Assembly: GCA_022826755.1 (NCBI GenBank) | Contig: JAJDUG010000049.1 | Span: forward strand, 62,001 to 126,000 | From: Acidobacteriota bacterium | Lineage (GTDB): Bacteria > Acidobacteriota > Terriglobia > Versatilivoradales > Versatilivoraceae | Length of the DNA stretch: 64,000 nucleotides | Direction of reading: 5' to 3' | Part shown: positions 54,657 through 61,904 of the stretch, piece by piece | Layout of the letters: every line of letters starts with the position of its first letter | Numbering within the stretch: position 1 is the stretch's first letter | Translations under genes and position numbers: made by a program | Notes under the pieces: generated by a model | Told to the model about the DNA's origin: nothing | Databases searched by the model: none | What the model saw: the letters and a program-made list of their open reading frames with translations, nothing else

Positions 54657-55032
54657 ATTCAAGGCCCTGCTGGTCATTGCGGTTGTCTTCCTGCTGGGGG
54701 CGGTAGCCGGAGCCTCGCTCGGCCGGACCGTTCTCTGGTCGATTTCCGCCAGGGGACCCCACCACCACTCCCGCGGACCCTTTATTGAAAAACTTCAGAA
54801 GCGGCTCGACCTTTCGGGTGAGCAGAGGACGCAAATTCAAGCCATACTGGATGAATCCCACCAGCAGTTCGGCAAGCTGCACGAAAGCGTCAAGCCTCAG
54901 TTCGAGACCATTCGCCAACAGATGGCGGAGCGGATTCGCAATGAGTTGAATCCGGACCAGGCCCGGAAATTCGCGGCCATGCGCGCCGAGTACGAACAGC
55001 GCAGGGCCAAGCGCGAGAAGAAGTGCCGCTGA
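54640..55032 (+). CDS. CpxP/Spy-like periplasmic protein
   Basis: A 130-residue protein with an N-terminal membrane anchor or signal (ALLVIAVVFLLGAVAGASLG). The long-helix region includes LQKRLDLSGEQRTQIQAILD and RIRNELNPDQARKFAAMRAE, the paired L-x-L-[ST]-x-E-Q pattern of the Spy/CpxP/ZraP heavy-metal-sensor family. A PHHHSRG segment might bind metal. GGAGGATGATACTT precedes the ATG, and the gene overlaps the anti-sigma gene by 17 bp. It probably senses or chaperones in the periplasm for the sigma/anti-sigma pair. Confidence 0.8.
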   Translation: MMNLSKFKALLVIAVVFLLGAVAGASLGRTVLWSISARGPHHHSRGPFIEKLQKRLDLSGEQRTQIQAILDESHQQFGKLHESVKPQFETIRQQMAERIRNELNPDQARKFAAMRAEYEQRRAKREKKCR

Positions 55033-55034
55033 GA

Positions 55035-55811
55035 ATGCGCTTACTCTCCGCCAATCCCGCCCGCGTCCCGCCCACCGGCGTCCATCCAACGCACCCTGTC
55101 GTTACCCTGCTCCTTTCCCTGGCTCTGACGGCGACGCCGGCCTCGACACTCTCCGGCTCCGACTCGGACGGGAGCGCCCAAGGCCCGCCTCGCTACAAGG
55201 GGCGCATCATCGCTCCCGTGATGAGCGCTGCCGGGGCCGATTGGCTCAATCGTCCCGAGCGGGAGAAGACGGAGATGCCCGATCGGTTGCTGGACGCCCT
55301 GCAGATCAAACCCGGGATGACGGTGGCGGACGTGGGGGCCGGAATCGGCTATTTCAGTTGGAGAATCGCCCGGAGGGTGGGCGCCGAGGGTCGGGTCCTG
55401 GCAGTGGAAATCCAGCCTGAAATGCTGGAACGTCTAGGGGCGGAGATGAGGAAGCGGAACATCAGGAACGTCCGGTCCATTCTGGGAACGGCGGCAGACC
55501 CGAATCTGCCGGCCCAATCGGTGGACCTGGCGCTCATGGTGGACGTCTACCACGAGTTTCGGCATCCGGAGGCGATGGTTGCCAGGATCCGCCAGTCCCT
55601 CAAGGATGACGGCCGCATGGTCCTGGTCGAATACCGTGGCGAGGATCCGACGGTGCCCATCAGGCCCGAACACAAGATGACCGTCAAGCAGGTCCTGCTG
55701 GAAATCCTGCCCATGGGTTTCCGACTTCAATCCCGGCTCGATTTTCTTCCCTGGCAGCACGTCTTTGTGTTTGTCAAGGATTCGGCGAAGGCGCCAGGCC
55801 CCTCCGATTAA
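55035..55811 (+). CDS. Exported class I SAM-dependent methyltransferase
   Basis: A 258-residue protein with a class I methyltransferase core: motif I is VADVGAGIGYFSWRIA, the acidic loop is VLAVEIQPEML, and VDLALMVDVYHEFRHPEAMV is the post-I region. Unusually, the N-terminus (HPVVTLLLSLALTATPAST) looks like a signal peptide, which is odd for an enzyme needing cytoplasmic SAM, though such exported homologues are annotated in several phyla. It starts three bases after the CpxP-like gene; a GTG at 55023 is an alternative start. Confidence 0.8.
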   Translation: MRLLSANPARVPPTGVHPTHPVVTLLLSLALTATPASTLSGSDSDGSAQGPPRYKGRIIAPVMSAAGADWLNRPEREKTEMPDRLLDALQIKPGMTVADVGAGIGYFSWRIARRVGAEGRVLAVEIQPEMLERLGAEMRKRNIRNVRSILGTAADPNLPAQSVDLALMVDVYHEFRHPEAMVARIRQSLKDDGRMVLVEYRGEDPTVPIRPEHKMTVKQVLLEILPMGFRLQSRLDFLPWQHVFVFVKDSAKAPGPSD

Positions 55812-56701
55812 CGCCCCACCTGGCGCAGCCCCGAGAGCTGCTCCAACAGGGTGAAGATGACCGAGTGGTCCTTCTGTCCCTTGCCCTGGGCGCTGCAGGA
55901 GGAGAACAGCTCATGCACCAGGCCGGTGGAGGGCAGCGCCACTCCCAAGGCCTTGCCCGCCAACAGGGCATTCTTGACATCCTTGATATGCAGGTCCATC
56001 TTGAAACCGGGTTCGAACTTGCCCTCCACAAAGGCCGGTATCTTCATGTCCAGGGTCCGGCCGCCGGCCATGCCGCCGCGAATGGCCTCATACACCAACT
56101 GGATGTCCACGCCGGCCTTCTTGGCCAGGACCATGGCTTCGGAGACAGCCTGGAGCACCCCGGCCACGATGATCTGATTGGAGAGCTTGGCGAATCCTCC
56201 GGCTCCCACCTCTCCCACGCGCACCACGCTCTTGCCCATGCTCTCCAGAATGGGTTTGACCCGCGAGAACACCGATTCCTCGCCGCCTACCATGATGGAG
56301 AGAGTCCCCTGAATGGCGCCGATCTCGCCGCCGCTGACGGGAGCGTCCAGCATGGCGACGCCCCGGCCCTTCAATTCAGCGGCAATGCGCTGAGTGGTGA
56401 TGGGGGAAATGGAGCTCATGTCCACCACCACGCCACCCTCGGCGATGCCTTCAATCACCCCGTTGTCTCCCAATACGACCGACTCCACCTCCGGAGAATC
56501 GGACACGATGGTGATGACCACATCCGCACCGGCTCCCACCGCCCTGGGAGACTCGACTTGGCGCGCTCCCAATTCCACCAGCTCCGCGGCCTTCGAAGCG
56601 GTCCGATTGTAGACCACCAGCGAATACCCAGCCTTGATGAGATTCCTGGCCATGGGTTTCCCCATGATGCCCAGACCGATAAATCCGACCGTTTGTGCCA
56701 T
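55808..56701 (-). CDS. 2-hydroxy-3-oxopropionate reductase-type enzyme
   Basis: A 297-residue beta-hydroxyacid dehydrogenase of the GarR/GlxR/HIBADH family. The cofactor motif is GFIGLGIMGKPMARNL at residue 6, the substrate motif DAPVSGGEIGAIQG, the catalytic lysine in GGFAKLSNQIIV, and KDVKNALLAGKALG near the C-terminus. It would reduce tartronate semialdehyde to glycerate. CAGGAGAGTG precedes the ATG. It lies 25 bp after a Gfo/Idh gene and probably shares its transcript. Its 3' end overlaps the methyltransferase gene on the other strand by four bases. Confidence 0.88.
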   Translation of the reverse strand: MAQTVGFIGLGIMGKPMARNLIKAGYSLVVYNRTASKAAELVELGARQVESPRAVGAGADVVITIVSDSPEVESVVLGDNGVIEGIAEGGVVVDMSSISPITTQRIAAELKGRGVAMLDAPVSGGEIGAIQGTLSIMVGGEESVFSRVKPILESMGKSVVRVGEVGAGGFAKLSNQIIVAGVLQAVSEAMVLAKKAGVDIQLVYEAIRGGMAGGRTLDMKIPAFVEGKFEPGFKMDLHIKDVKNALLAGKALGVALPSTGLVHELFSSCSAQGKGQKDHSVIFTLLEQLSGLRQVGR

Positions 56702-56726
56702 AACACTCTCCTGTGAATTCCTCGCA

Positions 56727-57770
56727 TCAACCCGGCGGCAACTCCACCGGTCTTCTCTCTCTGGCTGAGCGATAGACCGCCAGAACAATCTCCAGGGCCT
56801 TGAGGCCCTCTTCGCCATCCACCAGCGGAGGTCGGTCCTCCCGAATGGCCGCCATGAAATCCCGGAACTGCCGCCGGTGGTTGGCCACTTCCGACTCCAT
56901 GGAAGCCGAGAACGGATCGGCGCCCTGCGACCCGGCTACCGTTCGGTGTGCCTTCCCGCCGCTCGTCCCGGGCACGTCCCAGCGGGCGATCTCATCCCCC
57001 TCCAGAAGCAGGCTGCCCTTCTTGCCGAAGATCTCCAGGCGCCGCGGGAACCCCGGCCGCAGGGAGGTGGCCCCTTGAAGCACGCCGAGGGCGCCGCCCT
57101 GAAATTCTATAACAGCCACCGCGGTATCCTCCGCCTCGATGGAGGCGTGCAGGAGGTTCTTGGCAAATCCGAACACCGACCTGGGCCGGCCTACCAGGTA
57201 TTGCAGCAGGTCGATGGTGTGAATGGACTGGTTGATCAGCGCACCTCCACCGTCCAGGGCCCAAGTGGCCCGCCAGGGCCCGGCCTGGAAATAGTCGGGT
57301 TTGCGAAACCACCTCACCGACGCTTCCGCCAGCAACACCCTCCCCAGGGCCCCGCCCTGGACCGCTTTCCGAATTCTTTGAACCGCCGGCAGAAATCGAG
57401 ACTGAAAAATGACTCCCAGTCGGACGCCGGCCTCCCGGCAGGCGGCGGTCAGAAGCCTGCCTTTTTCCAGGCTCACCTCAATGGGCTTTTCCACCATCAC
57501 ATGCTTGCCGGCTCGGGCCGCCCGCATTCCCAGCTCACCGTGAGTTCCACTGGGAGTGCAGACACTCACGGCATCCATTCCCGGACGCTCGAGAAAACGA
57601 TCCAGGTCCAGGTCCCACGGGACGCCATAGCGTTCGGCCTGCCGCTCGGCCCGAGGCCGGGTCCGATTGTGAAAGCCGATCAGCCTGGCGCCGGGAAGGG
57701 ATTGAATGGCCTGGGCATGCACATCGGAGATCCCTCCGCACCCGATGATTCCAAACCCGATTCCCGCCAT
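56727..57770 (-). CDS. Gfo/Idh/MocA family dehydrogenase
   Basis: A 347-residue NAD(P)-dependent sugar dehydrogenase-like protein. The Rossmann motif is FGIIGCGGISDVHAQA at residue 5, the EKP motif KHVMVEKPIEVSL near 93, and a substrate-domain segment DGGGALINQSIHTIDLLQYL supplies the catalytic His. The C-terminal beta-sheet domain completes the usual length. It is first in a leftward pair with the GarR-type reductase. Substrate unknown. Dispersed repeat copy C lies just upstream. Confidence 0.87.
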   Translation of the reverse strand: MAGIGFGIIGCGGISDVHAQAIQSLPGARLIGFHNRTRPRAERQAERYGVPWDLDLDRFLERPGMDAVSVCTPSGTHGELGMRAARAGKHVMVEKPIEVSLEKGRLLTAACREAGVRLGVIFQSRFLPAVQRIRKAVQGGALGRVLLAEASVRWFRKPDYFQAGPWRATWALDGGGALINQSIHTIDLLQYLVGRPRSVFGFAKNLLHASIEAEDTAVAVIEFQGGALGVLQGATSLRPGFPRRLEIFGKKGSLLLEGDEIARWDVPGTSGGKAHRTVAGSQGADPFSASMESEVANHRRQFRDFMAAIREDRPPLVDGEEGLKALEIVLAVYRSARERRPVELPPG

Positions 57771-57794
57771 GCCGTTTGTCCCGTCCAGGTGGTC

Positions 57795-58142
57795 TGAAAC
57801 AACAGAAAAAAAGAGTTATCCACGAAGACACACGAAGGACGACGAAGGGCCACTAAGAAAGACTATGTTCTTGACCCACTCAAAGGGAACGCCCCTTGGG
57901 TTCGCGTGAGGGGAAACGTAGCGAGCCGGCTTCCCGTGCGACAGCGTCTCGTCCTGTTAATCCTGTGCATCCATGTTCAATAGGTAGATATCCGGATCAA
58001 CGGGACAGGGTCCTTGTTGCCGATAGGCCATGAAGAAAAACCGAAACAGATCCATTCGGATTCGTGTTCATTCGTGGTTCGTCTTTATTGACGACCCCCT
58101 GTTTCACTCTCGAATGATCCGCCCGTCGTGGGGGCGGGGGCC
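57795..58142 (+). repeat. Dispersed repeat, copy C
   Basis: It starts GAAACAACAGAAAAAAAGAG, continues TTATCCACGAAGACACACGA, GTTCTTGACCCACTCAAAGG and TCCATGTTCAATAGGTAGAT, and ends CATTCGTGGTTCGTCTTTAT, CTCGAATGATCCGCCC and a GGGGGCGGGGGC run. It matches the reverse complement of copy A along nearly its whole length and fills most of the 442-bp gap between two Gfo/Idh genes. Confidence 0.88.
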
Positions 58143-58203
58143 AGACTTACTCGAAGGACTGCGCCGAGACCGACAAGATGCTTCGCGTGTCGATCAAGCA
58201 GCT

Positions 58204-58232
58204 CTCCACTCTTCACTCTTCACTCTTCACTC
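58204..58232. repeat. CACTCTT tandem repeat overlapping a gene end
   Basis: CTCCACT followed by three CTTCACT units, the same unit as at 21741-21776. It overlaps the last codons and stop (58213-58215) of the following leftward Gfo/Idh gene. Confidence 0.7.
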
Positions 58233-59238
58233 GATCCAGCCGAACCGCCCGCCCCGATTGGGCGGATCGGTAGGCCGCCTCCAGCAACAGGGAAGCTGTC
58301 ATCCCCTCTTCCCCCGGAACGGCTGGCGGGCGATCCTCCAGGATGGCGCCATTGAAGTCCTCGACCAGGGGCTGGTGGACATTCTCCGCCTTGGGAACCG
58401 AAAACGTCTTCCCGCCGGCTCCGGTCAACTCCAGGCGATCTCCGTTGAGGGGCGCCGACCTCAGACACCCCTCGGTTCCCAGAATCTCAAAATCGTCTCG
58501 CGGAGGCTCCACGCAATGGCTGGCGAAGACCATGGCGTGGATCCCCCCGGCAAAACGGATGAGCAGGCTTCCGGTGTCCTCGACTTCAATGGGACAGGCG
58601 CGGGTATCGGCGAGGGCCGACACCGACTCGGGAGTTCCGAAGAGCATGGCCAGCACGTCCAGCCGGTGGCTGGCCATGTCCATTAGCAGGCCGCCACCCC
58701 CCTGGTCCCGGACAAAGCGCCAGCCCGGATGGTCTCCCTCATTCAACCGGGCATGCTCCACCAGGGTGGACCGCACCAGAATGGGCCGTCCGAGCACCCC
58801 TTGACCCAGAAGTTCCTTCATCTTCAGCACCACCGGGTAGAAGCGACGGTAGTAGGCAACACCCAGCTTGACCCCGTTGCGACGGCAGGCATCGACCATG
58901 CGCCGGCACTCCCGCGAATTCATGGCCATGGGCTTCTCACACAGCACGTGTTTGCCGTTTTCGGCGGCCTCGATGGTCTGGGAGGCATGCAGCCACACCG
59001 GCGTCGCCAGGTAAACGGCCGCCAGTTCCGGGTCGCCGAGCATTTCCCGGTAGTCGGCATGGCCTTTGGGGATGGAATGGCGGGACCGGAACTCGGCCAG
59101 GCGTCGAGGGTCGCGGCGAGTGCAGCCCGCCAGCCTTCCCCGCTCCGATGCCTGAATAGCCTTCACCACCCGCTTTTCGGCGATATCGCCGCATCCGGCC
59201 AAACCCCATGCCACTTCCCGATTCGCGGTCACCGACAC
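58213..59238 (-). CDS. Gfo/Idh/MocA family dehydrogenase
   Basis: A 341-residue oxidoreductase with LAGCGDIAEKRVVKAI at the N-terminus, KHVLCEKPMAMNS near residue 95 and GGGLLMDMASHRLDVLAML supplying the catalytic His. The start is GTG, following AGGAAGGATC. The last residues (VKSEE) and the stop are encoded inside a tandem repeat, so its 3' end has been reshaped by repeat DNA. It differs clearly from the Gfo/Idh protein at 56.7 kb. Substrate unknown. Confidence 0.87.
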   Translation of the reverse strand: MSVTANREVAWGLAGCGDIAEKRVVKAIQASERGRLAGCTRRDPRRLAEFRSRHSIPKGHADYREMLGDPELAAVYLATPVWLHASQTIEAAENGKHVLCEKPMAMNSRECRRMVDACRRNGVKLGVAYYRRFYPVVLKMKELLGQGVLGRPILVRSTLVEHARLNEGDHPGWRFVRDQGGGGLLMDMASHRLDVLAMLFGTPESVSALADTRACPIEVEDTGSLLIRFAGGIHAMVFASHCVEPPRDDFEILGTEGCLRSAPLNGDRLELTGAGGKTFSVPKAENVHQPLVEDFNGAILEDRPPAVPGEEGMTASLLLEAAYRSAQSGRAVRLDRVKSEE

Positions 59239-59339
59239 GATCCTTCCTCATCCGCCAGTGTGGCGCACCGATCCCGATCCGAGACGCCCGGGGCCCCTCG
59301 GGCACTTTCCGGATTGCGGCGGCATTTGAACGGACACCT

Positions 59340-60026
59340 TCAGGACTGGCTGGCGCGGCTCTTCCCGAACAGATAGGCGCCCAAGACTCCACCCAAGGTG
59401 GTCAGAATCCCGCAAAGGATCAACTTGGTCAACAGGCTGACGATGACAAAAACAGGGTCGAGAGGATCGCTCATGAACTCCATCGCCTTCTCCAGGGCCT
59501 CCACGAACTCGGGTGGGAGACCCTCCATCCGGCCAATCCCTTCCTGAGCCTCTCGCAGATCCTCCGGCCCGGAAACCAACCTGACCAGAATCTCCAGGAA
59601 CTGCCAGACCAGGGAGCCGAACAGGCCGGTGAGCAGCCCCAGGCTGGCGCCGGTCCCGGAAGAAATCAACCCGGCTGTCTCGGTCCGGAGAAAGTAGACC
59701 GCCAGGACTCCGGCGCCCGCCACCCAGAGCAGACAGCAGGTGTTCACGTAGGGCATGGCGGACAGCACTCCCAGAAGAACTCCGGCCATCAGGGCCGGCT
59801 TGGTCAGGCTGGGACCGGGCGTGGGTGGAAAGGGGGGTGGTGAGGACGCCGGCGGCGGTGCGGGCTCGACGGGTTCAGGGGCATCGAAAGCCGATGGCGA
59901 TTGGTCCAGAGGAACGTTCACCGGCTTGGGCTTGGGATCGATGTGACCCACCGGGGCCCCGCAAATGGGGCACAAGCTTGCCCTGTCGTCAAGCATCTGC
60001 TGGCATCTGGGACACTGTTTGGGCAT
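59340..60026 (-). CDS. Zinc-ribbon membrane protein of unknown function
   Basis: A 228-residue protein. A zinc ribbon opens it (CPRCQQ and CPICGAP), followed by a Pro-rich linker (EPVEPAPPPASSPPPFPPTP). Then come about four hydrophobic segments (ALMAGVLLGVLSAMPYVNTC, LLWVAGAGVLAVYFL, GLLTGLFGSLVWQFLEIL, ILCGILTTLGGVLGAYLFG). GGAGGTTTTCAGGCC precedes the ATG at 60026. The layout resembles widespread small zinc-ribbon/DUF4190-like membrane proteins; function unknown. Confidence 0.78.
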   Translation of the reverse strand: MPKQCPRCQQMLDDRASLCPICGAPVGHIDPKPKPVNVPLDQSPSAFDAPEPVEPAPPPASSPPPFPPTPGPSLTKPALMAGVLLGVLSAMPYVNTCCLLWVAGAGVLAVYFLRTETAGLISSGTGASLGLLTGLFGSLVWQFLEILVRLVSGPEDLREAQEGIGRMEGLPPEFVEALEKAMEFMSDPLDPVFVIVSLLTKLILCGILTTLGGVLGAYLFGKSRASQS

Positions 60027-60100
60027 GGCCTGAAAACCTCCGGCCCCAAAGCTTGAAAGCAAGCAGACAGGTTGTCAAGCAGAAGAAAAGGCGGGTGAAG

Positions 60101-60133
60101 AAAAAGGGCGGGGAGACAACCAGGTCTCCCCGC
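60101..60133 (-). terminator. Intrinsic terminator
   Basis: On the minus strand GCGGGGAGAC, a six-base loop and GTCTCCCCGC form a perfect 10-bp stem, followed after two bases by TTTTTC. It lies 27 bp past the stop of the leftward exported-protein gene and ends that transcript before the zinc-ribbon gene. Confidence 0.85.
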
Positions 60134-60159
60134 GGCAGGTGGGATCGGCGGAGACTACC

Positions 60160-61542
60160 CTATTCCTCTGAGGGGGGAGGGTAAATGGCACCCACCCGGG
60201 TCAAGCTGAATTTTCCCTTGTCAGATTGGTCCGCTTCATCAAAGTAAATGGTATCACCCCTCATGATCTTTTCGCTGATGGAGGAGGCAAACAGCCGATA
60301 GCCAAAAAACACACAGGGAGCGCCCCGCCTGGAGCAGTCGTCAAAAAAATCTCGAACTTCCAGTTCATAGGTCCCGTTGGTGACTTGCCCTCTAAGCAAG
60401 AATTCTCGATTGACAGTGGGAAAGGTGCCGCTGAGAATCTCAAGGAGGCCGTAAAGCATGTCCCTTTCCTGAAAGAGCGTCACCCGGACTTGTGCCATCA
60501 TGATATCCCCGCTGACATTGCCCTCCCAGACTCCGGCGATGGCAGGGGTGTTGGACCGCGGCATGGCGAAGGCAGGGAATAACCCGGCAAATGGGCCGGT
60601 GGTGCTTTCCACCAGAGAGGTGGCGACGATTAGTGGCTCGCGATCATCCCGGGCAGGGAGGAGGTCCTCCACCTCAATGATGATCTGACCCCAGGTTCCG
60701 GGTACGGTCGAACGGATGTCGTTGTTCACGTGCATGCCGAACTTGCCGACATCGACGGGAGACAGAGTCCGTTGCAGGCGCCCTGTTCGATCAAAGAGCT
60801 TGATCCGGAGTCGTCCAGGTCCGCTGCCGATGTTCACCACCGCAAGACGAGAATTGAAGGATCCCGCCTTGACCGAAGACTGGATAAGCAGTGGGTTGGA
60901 GGGAGTTCCCGTGCTCTCTACGTAGGCGGCAGGTTTGTAGATCTGGTCCGCGATGGCCAGCTCCACGCCGGGGTCGTTGTTCACCTGATCCAGAATGACC
61001 GAGGCCCAGGCAGTTATGGGTTCATCCGAATAGATCAGAAGCCATCCGGTGGTTGCCGCCCCTCCTCCGTCAACCGCCGGCAGGGTCGTCATGATCCGAT
61101 TGACTTGACGCATTTCGTTCGATCGCACCGAAAAGACTCCCTCGCGGTCCAACCTTCCAGAGGGATCGCGTAGTTGGACTAACACACTGGCCTGTGGATT
61201 GGCGACGTCCTTTTGCACTGAAAACCGGCTGAAGTTATTGAGGCCCACGTTGGTGCGGGCCCCATTCTCGTTGGTAACCAGGGGAATCAGGCTGACGTAG
61301 TTGTCTCCCTCGAAGCCCGTCTGATTGGCTTGCTGCAAGTGGTGTTGCAGCTTCAGCAAAGATCGGGATGAGTTGGACCGGCCGAGGCGGATGGCCCTCA
61401 ATCGTTCCTGCATCACTTCCCTTGCCCCGACCGCCCTTCGCACGGCGGCTTCCCGCCCAACTCCGCGGTCTTGAGCCCAGCTCGCCAAGGACATCAGCGA
61501 TACTGCAGCCAGGCACCAGGTTGCCCGTTCAAGAGTTTTCAT
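60160..61542 (-). CDS. Exported protein of unknown function
   Basis: A 460-residue secreted protein. A clear signal peptide (CLAAVSLMSLASWAQ) is followed by a short helical, Arg-rich stretch, then beta-rich sequence with FVSLIPLVTNE-like, TNVGLNNFSRFSV, SVLVQLRDPSGRLDREGVFS and LAVVNIGSGPGRLRIKLFD segments. These read as repeated immunoglobulin-like or beta-sandwich units of about 110 residues. GVWEGNVSG opens a C-terminal ~110-residue domain with two cysteines (CSRRGAPC). AGGAAGGCC precedes the ATG at 61542. No family recognised. An intrinsic terminator follows. Confidence 0.75.
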   Translation of the reverse strand: MKTLERATWCLAAVSLMSLASWAQDRGVGREAAVRRAVGAREVMQERLRAIRLGRSNSSRSLLKLQHHLQQANQTGFEGDNYVSLIPLVTNENGARTNVGLNNFSRFSVQKDVANPQASVLVQLRDPSGRLDREGVFSVRSNEMRQVNRIMTTLPAVDGGGAATTGWLLIYSDEPITAWASVILDQVNNDPGVELAIADQIYKPAAYVESTGTPSNPLLIQSSVKAGSFNSRLAVVNIGSGPGRLRIKLFDRTGRLQRTLSPVDVGKFGMHVNNDIRSTVPGTWGQIIIEVEDLLPARDDREPLIVATSLVESTTGPFAGLFPAFAMPRSNTPAIAGVWEGNVSGDIMMAQVRVTLFQERDMLYGLLEILSGTFPTVNREFLLRGQVTNGTYELEVRDFFDDCSRRGAPCVFFGYRLFASSISEKIMRGDTIYFDEADQSDKGKFSLTRVGAIYPPPSEE

Positions 61543-61670
61543 GGCCTTCCTCCTTACTGATCGATTGGCTGGATCGAACCCCAAGGGAATGCTGGTTGTG
61601 ATGCCCCCGACGGCCAAAGGGTTGACGGTCGTGCCGCCGGTAGTCGCGCCCGGGAGGCCGCCTCTGCCCC

Positions 61671-61700
61671 CCGGGAGCGCGGGCGTCCCGCCCGCACAAT
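61671..61700 (+). repeat. GC palindromic repeat unit, copy 2
   Basis: Identical over 30 bp to 21651-21680. With the inverted copy at 61856-61881 it brackets about 155 bp of non-coding DNA between two leftward genes. Confidence 0.8.
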
Positions 61701-61855
61701 GCCTCCCGCGGCCTCGCCCATCTCCGCCGCTCCCATCGACCGGCAACGGCTCCGCGGGTCTCATTGGGTCTTGCCGTTGCGGTTCACGCCGGCAGAGTGG
61801 CTGCCTGACGGCATGGTCGCGCTGACGCTACGCAACCTCCAGCAAGGAATATGGT

Positions 61856-61881
61856 TGCGGGCGGGACGCCCGCGCTCCCGG
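61856..61881 (-). repeat. GC palindromic repeat unit, copy 3 (inverted)
   Basis: TGCGGGCGGGACGCCCGCGC then TCCCGG is the reverse complement of the core of 61671-61700. Confidence 0.8.
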
Positions 61882-61904
61882 GGGGGCGTGTTTCAGACTG
61901 AGGT

